From assembly GCA_964023275.1 (NCBI GenBank), contig OZ029917.1, positions 30,766,005 through 30,830,004 on the forward strand: a stretch of DNA of 64,000 bases. The letters are read 5' to 3'. This stretch comes from Norana najaformis (taxonomy: Eukaryota > Annelida > Clitellata > Crassiclitellata > Hormogastridae). The notes under the pieces were generated by a model. It did no database searches. It was not told the origin of the DNA and saw only the letters and a program-made list of their open reading frames with translations. The translations under genes and the position numbers were made by a program. Below are positions 56,901 to 64,000 of the stretch, in pieces (within the stretch, counting starts at the first letter, position 1; each line of letters starts with the position of its first letter).

Positions 56901-59900
56901 TTCAACGATCTGCTTTTCCAATTTGGCTTCATTCAGCATGTCGCTGAATCTGCTCATGTGCTGGGCGGCTGGCTTGATGTCATTATCACCCGCAATGACT
57001 GTAACATCTCAGATGTTATAGTCGAACCTCCAGCTCTCTCAGATCATGGACTTCTTCTATACAAGGTTCCTTTTCTATGTACCCAGCCAACATACGCGCT
57101 TCGGCTTGTAAGTGGTTGGAACAACTTGGACCGCGAGGCGTTCCGTGCTGATCTGAACAATAATTCTCTCTGCGGGGACCTCTCCTCCCTCGCTGGTCGC
57201 TCATCTGAAGAGCTCCTTGCACTCTTTGACTCTTCAATTCGCCTCCTCATCGATGACATCCTTCCGCTTCGTCCGCAGAGAGCCGTCGGAGACCGTTAGC
57301 ACCTTGGTTTGACCGATCCTGCCGTACTTTACGTCGTGATGTCAGGCGGCATGAGCGAAGATATCGACGAACACGTGATCCTGCCGATCGTCTCGACTGG
57401 ATCCACCATCTTCGTTTAATGTCCTCTGCCGTTCTACCGCTTCTAACTCTCCGGCCCAGCCTTCGTCCACAGCGAACGTCTATCTCGACTACATGCGCGG
57501 AAAGATCGACTCGATTCCCCAATCTACTGATGGTTCTCCTCCTCCTTCCTTTCTTCCTGCGTCATCTAGGCTTTCATGCTGGAAGCCTCTGCCTTTGGAT
57601 GTCCTTCGTCGGCTCCTGCTGGAGTCACCTGCTAAGTCCTGTGAACTGGACTTATTACCACCATTTTTAATCAAGGATTTTATAGATGACTTAGTTCCGT
57701 TCTTACACTTGCTATGTAATACCTCCATGGGTCAGGGTTCACTCCCGGCTTCTCACAAACGTGCTGTAGTCTTTCCCTCTCTCAAGCGCCAGGGTCTTGA
57801 CCCCAATGATATCTTTAACTACCGACCTATCTCTAATCTTTCCTTCCTCTCTAAGCTTCTTGAAAGATGTGTGTCCGTCCAACTGGTCGACTACCTTGAC
57901 TCTAACTCCCTCATACCTCCTCTTCAATCCGGATTTAGGAAGTTCCACTCTACTGAATCACTTATTACACGTCTCCTGGCCGACGTCTTTGGAGCCCTTG
58001 ACCGTGGACAGGTTACTCTTCTTGCCCTCTATGATGTTAGTGCTGCTTTTGACACTGTGGATCACTCTATCCTTTGGGAGCGTCTAGAAAAATCTTTTGG
58101 CATTACTGATACTGCCCTTCTTTGGTTTCAGTCTTTCCTCTCAGACCGCTCTCATTCTGTTATCTTTGGGCCTACACGTTCCGCTTGGTCCCTTATACCT
58201 TTTGGCCTTCCTCAGGGTTCTGTCCTGGCCCCTCTCCTTTACATTCTGTACACTGCCGACCTGGCACGGGTTCTCCTTCCCATGGGTGTTGCTGCCCATC
58301 AGTATGCAGATGACACTCAGGCCTTCGCTCGTGGCCCAGCGGAAGCGGCTTCCTCTCTGATTGAGAGGATTCTTGACGCAACATCTGCCCTTGGTCTCTG
58401 GATGTCCTCTAATCGCCTCCGACTGAACTCTGCTAAGACCCAGTTCATCGGGCTTGGTGGTCCTGCTCAGCTTTCTAAGATTGATTCATCATCCTTACGA
58501 CAGAGGTTTCCGAACATTCTATTCTGTTCCAAAGTCCGTGATCTTGGGGTTGTTCTGGACCGGGAACTCTCCTTGACCGATCATGTTAACAGTGTCTCCT
58601 GCTCATGCTTTTACCACCTTCATCAGCTTCATAGCATCCACCGCTCCCTCTCCTTTCATGCCGTTACTACTCTAATTCATGCCCTTATCTGAACGAGGGT
58701 GGACTTTGGTAACGCTATCTTTGCTGAACTCTCACTTGCCAATATTTCCAAGCTTCAGTCTGTTCTCAATGCTGCTGCCCGTCTTATTGGAGGCATCCTT
58801 AGGTATAACTTCCTTTAATCGGGACACTCTGCACTGGCTTCCCATTCAGCAGCGTATTCAGTTCAAGATCCTAACGCTTATGCGTAATTGTCTCGTTGGC
58901 TCTGCTCCATCATATCTTAGGGACTTCTGCATTTCGGTCTCCTTGGTTCCAGGCCGTAGCACTCTCCGGTCGGCCTCCCTTGGACTTCTGACTGTCCCTC
59001 GTATGCGCACTGCTACAGCGCAGTCTAGAAGCTTTGTCTATGTTGGACCTAATAGCTGGAATCGCCTTTCCGGAGAGCTCCGGCTTGAATTCCTCAGTTT
59101 GTCCCTTCCGCAGTTTCGCAAACGCCTGAAGTCTGTATTATTTGACAGTGATCTCACTGGTTCGGGTCGGGAGCGCCTCTGATGAATCTATTCTTGAAGT
59201 GGCGCTTTATAAATGTCAGATTACAATTACAATTACAATAAATTATCCTTGCATTTTGTAAGATTGTCAGAAATACAGGTTGTGGCCATTATTATTAGCG
59301 GCCAAACATTTTGTGTAGTTCGGTTCGATGATTGTTATGATTGTCTTGATCTTTTACCTTACAATTTATACATCGCAGTTAAGCAGCAAAGCAGCGCCAA
59401 GGGCACATACCGATACAGGTAGGCTGTGGATGGGTAGTATAAAGGCGTCAATTTTATCAACACTAAATTCAGTTTTTCCAGAACGGTTTATAGGGTAAGC
59501 CTATGTTTGAGCCAGTATTGATAATGAAACAACAGTTCAAAGAAGAGCATCCTTTCCTCCCCTCCGCTTTTCCTCTTTACAACCTCTCCGCTAGAATGGC
59601 GAAACACTGTAAGCTCCAAAGCATGGTTCTCGGGCATCAATAGTTTGATGGATTTTATGGGCAAATCTAAGCAAGCGATTTTGTGTTATTTTATTAGGAA
59701 TCATTTGAATTTAGAACGTGCCCTAAGTTGAAAAACAACAGTTGTGGACTCACTTTAGACGCAAATCTAAAGTTGTCTACGGTTTCAACTGTCAGCCGCT
59801 TCAACAAGAATAGGCCACCCCTAGGCCAATACATGCACTGGCATAATGCACATTAAAAGTACTTGTGTTTCGAGGTTTTGCGCTACAAACAGCTCAAGGA

Positions 59901-62578
59901 ACATTCTCGGCCTATCTTAAGAAGCGTCTTCTTAGAACTGTTAGATAATCATATGTTGCAGCACCCTCCTAGAACACTTTATATACTGTAAGTCTTGGAT
60001 GCATGCATGCATACGTATATACGTTTGTGACCCGCCGCTGACTCGTTCAGCTCACGATGTCTATGCAGTCAGCTGTCGGGTGCCTGAATTTTCTCCCTTG
60101 GAATCGGGGTAATCAATATTCGGTCTACGACCAAAATCCGAGGCTCTTCTAGATTATCCGGCCGCTGGAACAAAAAAATGTCGCCGCCAATGAATGAGAT
60201 CTCTTGTTTCTTGAGCAAACAAATCCGAGACTGCGACAACTTGACTCTCCATCTGGTAACCTCTCCCTCAGCCTTTGTGGTCGAACATGAATTGTTGAAC
60301 TTGAGGCGCTAATGCTCGCTGCCTTGCGCCTATCTATTCCTTAGTCAAATGAACCATTTCAAGGACCATTTCAGTTGATTTTCTATCTATTTAAACTAGA
60401 AATAACTTTCAATACAGACAGAAATAGGCTACAGAAGCAACCAACAACTTCCAACTACAGGGAAACAGCCATTACTGACAGAGTTTTAGGACGAGAGAAA
60501 ACTGCTCATTAGTCTTCACCGTCCCAGTTCTACTGCGCCTATAGAGTGTAGTAGGCCTACACTTTATAGCCAAAGTTCACAAATCAGGTGTATCGACACT
60601 TGCTATATACCATAAACATACATCTACATATACCACTTTTCATTTATTCAGTCATTCACTCAGAACATTTATATAGCGCTGATTCAAGAAATCTACTCAG
60701 GACGCTCCCATCGCAGACCTGGCGAAAGAGAACAGTTTCAAGAACTGATAAAGGCGCCAGAAGGACACGCAAATCCAGAGTGAAGCCATTCCAGGTCGAT
60801 GCCCCAACATGGAGAAGGCCCGACGATGCACTCACTGTCTAGGTGAGTCTAACAGCAAATTCACTTCGGGTCGTGTAGCAAAGAATTTTGCGGCCAGCCA
60901 AACCTGAGACAGGACAACAAAATCCCCGGAAGTTAGCGACGCATTCCTCAACTGGCATTACCTGACTCACATCGAAATACCCCATATCGGCATGTCGGCA
61001 AGGAAGAAGCTCAAAATTTGGGGCTTGTCTCGGTCGTTCCTAATGGACGTTGTGACAATTTGTTATATTATAAAGCCTCTATTTTGAGAATGATTCCCGC
61101 CAAAGGCTTCAGCCATTTTCATTGGCGCGTGTCTTGCGTAGTTATATTGGTAAATTTGTAGCAAACAAATCGACACACTATGGAAATCTGTTGAGTGTAT
61201 TCATCACAGAGAAAGGCAAGGATTCAGCTTCTGATAGACTGCATAGAACATTTGCATAGTCAAGGTGAATCAGAAATGGACAGCAGAATCAATGTATTAA
61301 CAAGCAATTCGGCAAACTGGCACTTCCGTTGTAGCACAACGTCATCACGAACTTAGACCTGTCAAGAATCAATTCATTTCAAAAACTAATTAAACATATA
61401 AACACAATAAAGCCGGCGTTTAAAATTATCCCGTGTCAAGCGTTGCACCCACTACCCTGCATATGATTAATTTTCAATTTTGCTAGAATTCTTCGATTGC
61501 ACAGATGGTGAAAGGACTTAGAAGACACTGGGATCTGTAGCTGCTAATCCTTATCGGAGTCAGAGCTGTGAGTTAAGGCTTAAGTGGAGCGCAACAGGTC
61601 CTCAAGCATCCTCTTGCGCTGGAGCTGGCACATTCGACATATATGTAACTATCGAATAAAGCCGTTAACATCATTAGGCCTATAGGCGCATGTGTGACGT
61701 CGTTACTGACCCTTCCGACACACGCACGCACACACACATACACACACGCACACAGACACGCACACCTAAACCGAATGTAGAGCCAGAAAGTATTGTGTTG
61801 TTATAGTTTGTTCGGCTGCTTGCCAGAACTGTGGAACTGTAACGAGCACTTGTACGTGCAACTGCACAGTTGGATGGAGCGGAAAAGACTGTTCAAGTGA
61901 GATCACTTCTCATCATTCATTTATCCTTTCGAAACTTAACAATCGTTTCCATTTCGTAATTGCCCATCTGCAGGAAATCGTGCATTTTCTTAAGTCGTTC
62001 TTGCCTGCTATACTTTTTTGTTCTTAAAAACTGTGATACATACCGTATACGATTAAGTGAATTATTGTGACCACTGAGCAAGTACCGAGGTAGTAGTAAC
62101 ATTTTTTCCGCAGGGGCTACATGAAAGCTTCCAACTAGTATTCATGTATTCTAATGTCCGCTTAATTCTCATCTTATAGGCGCTGCGTTGAATTCGAATC
62201 ATTTCCAATTACGAATAATTTGCTTGAATTAAAATGAAACGGTCTTACATTCTCAAGTAATCACAAGTAACTTGGCTTCTGCCATGGCGTAAATATTTTC
62301 TGCATAAACACTGACCTACTGATAAACGCTGATGGCTCATAGGCCTACATGCGTGTTGCCAGACTGAAATCGAAACCAATGTTTAGAATCGTTCCTTTCA
62401 CGTGGTTTTGGCATCATCGATTATATGTTTGTTTTTCTGAACTGTGTATTTATCATATATGCAGAGCCATGTAAGAATTACGATGCTAGATGTGGAGCAA
62501 ACCCTGGCTGGCCAGCATCGTTGTGTTCCTCGTATGCGTTTATCTCCGATGCCTGTCCTGCTTTGTGCGGCCGTTGTG
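50658..62578 (+). CDS. Secreted CAP-superfamily protein with EGF-like and ShKT modules (3' end not found)
   Basis: CAP (CRISP/antigen 5/PR-1) proteins are secreted and act in immunity, reproduction or matrix; the exact role is unknown here. Seven exons join in frame: 50658-50972, 51521-51763, 52134-52243, 54813-54907, 56445-56474, 61807-61896 and 62465-62578. Residues 1-25 are a signal peptide; RSRKKR ending at 75 is a furin-type site, giving a short propeptide. The CAP domain spans about 82-225 (EILRIHN; CNFVH with His126; GHYTQLVW with His183; LLVCNYGPAGN). A hinge follows (YQIGVACTNC, FCNNGLC), then an EGF-like module (CTCNCTVGWSGKDC) and a ShKT module (KPCKNYDARC to CPALCGRC, 295-331). 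The position usually held by Glu in GENL is Gln143 (GQSL). All hinge/module exons are phase 1-1. An in-frame TGA lies upstream of the ATG. The gene probably continues, since the last exon ends at a GTCAGT donor. Confidence 0.9.
51521..51763 (+). CDS. CAP gene exon 2 (CAP core)
   Basis: Acceptor GTGTGCTGTAG to donor GTTAGC, 81 codons, phase 0-0. It codes WNGVLALMAETWANGCNFVH, GYQAIGQSLHSG, WFDEKLDYSF and CGHYTQ, the CAP helices and cavity residues. Confidence 0.93.
52134..52243 (+). CDS. CAP gene exon 3 (CAP end)
   Basis: Acceptor GAAATGCTTCAG to donor GTAAGT. It codes LVWSTTYEVGCGYTFCPVLN through LLVCNYGP, the last CAP strands, leaving in phase 2. Confidence 0.93.
54813..54907 (+). CDS. CAP gene exon 4 (Cys-rich hinge)
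   Basis: Acceptor GTGTACACAG to donor GTAAGT. It completes Ala223 and codes GNTIGMKPYQIGVACTNCST and FCNNGLCD, the standard PY-x-x-G-x-x-C-x-x-C hinge after a CAP domain. It ends in phase 1. Confidence 0.9.
55050..56270 (+). mobile_element. LINE fragment with SGNH-hydrolase-like ORF1 and RT remnant, CAP intron 4
   Basis: One frame (about 55140-55480) reads IKKGELDDTVFVEIGTNNLP, KGKVVVIGMLPRKTKGIN and RSDLHLNRPTQGADMVARQV. The GTNNL and D-x-HLN blocks match blocks III and V of SGNH hydrolases, a domain found in ORF1 of some CR1-like LINEs. Further on, DDYTKLRRTVNDEEEVEIL (about 55910-55970) and DLSRMFKWS (about 55975-56000) are RT blocks after the YADD position. Stops and frameshifts are frequent. 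Confidence 0.7.
56445..56474 (+). CDS. CAP gene exon 5 (30-bp microexon)
   Basis: Acceptor TTTTCTATTTGCAG to donor GTAAGT. It codes N/TCTTSGPTC and keeps the phase 1-1 frame between exons 4 and 6. It adds two Cys spaced like the segment between hinge and EGF module. Its small size makes it less certain than its neighbours. Confidence 0.72.
56770..59245 (+). mobile_element. CR1/L2-like LINE copy F, 5'-truncated, nearly intact RT, CAP intron 5
   Basis: It begins inside the AP endonuclease (LIITGDLNIHLDNPD, LDVIITRNDCNISD, LSDHGLLLYKVP). The 399-codon ORF at 57493-58692 holds the RT: YRPISNLSFLSKLLERC, LYDVSAAFDTVDHSIL, GLPQGSVLAPLLYILYTADL, HQYADDTQAF (catalytic YADD) and LGVVLDRELSLTDH. A stop at 58690-58692 and frame changes near 57300 and 58800 break it; the C-terminal block LHWLPIQQRIQFKIL resumes at about 58840. 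The 3' end is AGTGGCGCTTTATAAATGTC then three ATTACA-type units. It is the youngest-looking LINE in the window. Confidence 0.93.
59246..61718. other. CAP intron 5, remaining part, no assigned feature
   Basis: No exon in the required phase 1-1 was recognised. An open frame at 60588-60842 codes a basic C-terminal segment (RKRTVSRTDKGARRTRKSR) of unknown meaning. Confidence 0.4.
61719..61768. repeat. CA-rich microsatellite
   Basis: An imperfect run of CACACG/CACACA units lies about 40 bases upstream of CAP exon 6. Confidence 0.85.
61807..61896 (+). CDS. CAP gene exon 6 (EGF-like module)
   Basis: Acceptor TGTTGTTATAG to donor GTGAGA, phase 1-1. It codes ICSAACQNCGTVTSTCTCNC and TVGWSGKDCS; the C-x-C-x5-6-G-x-x-C ending is the EGF signature. 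Confidence 0.88.
62465..62578 (+). CDS. CAP gene exon 7 (ShKT module)
   Basis: Acceptor TATCATATATGCAG to donor GTCAGT, phase 1-1. It codes KPCKNYDARCGANPGWPASL through SDACPALCGRCG with six Cys in ShKT spacing. If the donor were not used, the frame would run on 36 codons to a stop at 62688; a longer module array beyond the window is at least as likely. Confidence 0.88.
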
Positions 62579-64000
62579 GTCAGTTACCTAAACCAACTAT
62601 AAATTCATGTTTTAGATCTCTGAGTTTAGAAATCAATTCTAATAGTGTTTTCTTCAATCACGTCAAACCTCCTTCTGGACGCTTATAAATGCTACTCGAC
62701 AGGTAGTAGTAATAATAATATAGTTGCAACCATATTTGACTCGGTAGCAACGAAGGTCCGCCATGCAGTCATTCTCTGAAGTTTGACTGATCCGTTTAAA
62801 AGACCAAATAGATCAAAAACAATAACTCTCTTTCGCTGCATGCAACTGTTGAAAGTTGCGCTTTGGAGGGAAGGGAAGATGTTTTACGAAGGCTTCAAAC
62901 GTTGATTCTCGGAGACGCCAGACGCTGACTGAGAGTCGAATATGTCAAATGTCTGTCTGGTGCCAGAGGATTTCGGAGGCATCTGATGTATCACGTGTAA
63001 GGTGTTGTTGCAGGTTTCAGGTAGATGTCAGGTGTATTGTTGAAGGTGTCAGAAGTTGTTTATTACAGGTGTCAGGCGTGGTTTGTTGGATGTGTTGCCA
63101 GACTTTTAGTAGGCCTATGCCGGAGTTTGCTCCGATAGTGCTGTTGTACATAGGCTGCCATTTTTTGCAGTCGTTGGGAGTCCGCCACCGTGTGTGCAAA
63201 CAACAACTAAACCGACACTATAGACAACTGGTAAGCGCAGGCAGCTACAAAGCCATAGTCAACCTCTTTGTAGATCGAAGTTGTGACCCTGGCCCTGGCC
63301 CTAAGGTGCACCATGACTTCCCTAACCGATACCTATAAGCTTTTATATGTCATATCGTGACCTATTTCTACATAAAACCACAAACTTTACTTTGTGTTCG
63401 ATATGTGTTTAATTTTTCTTTCCCTAACGCCTCAGTTATCACACATTAATGTACAGTTTTCCCATTTAGTCTATGACTCAGAGTAGCGAAAATAATCAAG
63501 TTTTACAAACCCTATGCTGGTCAACTGTAGACCTTAAGGTGGAAAAGTACGAGCACTTAGCAGGCCTATCTGTTGTTTTACATATGTGTTATTTTAATTA
63601 AACCTTTTTCTTAAACTTTGAAGTTTTGAACCAAAACTTACAATTGATGCATACAATAATAAGCTCTAAAATTTTACCTAAATTTTACCCATCTTATATG
63701 TAAGCATAGTAATACGAGTTATATGAACGTCCATACATTCGAAACCCCTTAACTAATGGCTCTAAAACTTAGCACTTGGGATTAATATGGCAAGATCTCA
63801 ATTATTAGGCAAAGTTTGGTAGCGATAGGGTTACCGGGATACACCCAATAACAACCGATTATATCAACCTAATTAAAGTTGGATGGGCGCATACTTTTAA
63901 ACTTGTCTATTTAATGAAGAGACCTGAAGGTTATGTCATGTCCTGGGGCTTAAATAATTATATATATAAATATATAAATAAAAATTACTTTGCTCCGACA
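62579..64000. other. Unassigned 3' end of window
   Basis: No further ShKT, EGF or other exon could be recognised. The last 60 bases are very AT-rich (TATATATAAATATATAAATA). A continuing intron of the CAP gene is the simplest explanation. Confidence 0.4.

Noticed and set aside
57419-58384. Several 60-96 codon ORFs over the LINE F RT
   Set aside because: They are other-frame shadows of the 399-codon RT ORF.

Overview
The window is eukaryotic nuclear DNA from an animal, most likely a marine invertebrate. Genes are split into short exons with consensus GT-AG borders, introns are hundreds to thousands of bases long, and the spaces are full of non-LTR retrotransposon debris, tRNA-derived SINEs, a nested hAT-type DNA transposon and long microsatellites. 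The gene families are metazoan. The sequence does not fix the phylum, and no rRNA gene, intact tRNA gene, CRISPR array or prokaryotic operon is present.

Four protein-coding loci can be assembled by joining exons in frame. (1) 93-6024, minus: the first five coding exons of a STRIP1/FAM40 (striatin-interacting protein) gene, which runs off the left edge. (2) 13583-15366, minus: a two-exon gene for a small secreted protein with a cysteine-rich chitin-binding-like module and a His/Tyr-rich tail. (3) 18745-35144, minus: a complete 11-coding-exon DUS3L gene (tRNA-dihydrouridine synthase 3-like), 728 codons, with two CCCH zinc fingers and a FMN-dependent Dus barrel. (4) 50658-62578, plus: a secreted CAP-superfamily protein followed by a Cys-rich hinge, an EGF-like module and a ShKT module; its end was not found. 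The loci have no functional link that I can see; they are ordinary neighbours.

Layout: 1-6 kb STRIP1 with a SINE, a LINE fragment and a duplicated splice donor; 6.2-6.4 kb a near-perfect long hairpin just upstream of STRIP1; 6.5-12.9 kb a transposon nest (CR1-like LINE split by a hAT element, an L1/RTE-type LINE split by a SINE, more SINEs and a second LINE copy); 13.6-15.4 kb the secreted-protein gene; 15.4-18.7 kb mostly unassigned; 18.7-35.1 kb DUS3L, with LINE and SINE fragments in its introns and an 18-copy minisatellite near its 5' end; 35.1-50.6 kb LINE pieces, a compound microsatellite with about 930 bp of GGAT repeats, and unassigned DNA; 50.7-62.6 kb the CAP gene with two LINEs in its introns; 62.6-64 kb unassigned.

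I found no convincing new multi-gene system. The items most worth a second look are the tandem copy of the STRIP1 exon-2 donor, the foldback hairpin at the STRIP1 5' end, the nested hAT insertion with a decayed 8-bp target duplication, the SGNH-hydrolase-like ORF1 remnant in a LINE, 3' ends that look shared between SINEs and LINEs, the His/Tyr-rich secreted protein, and the strong excess of the palindrome TAGGCCTA.
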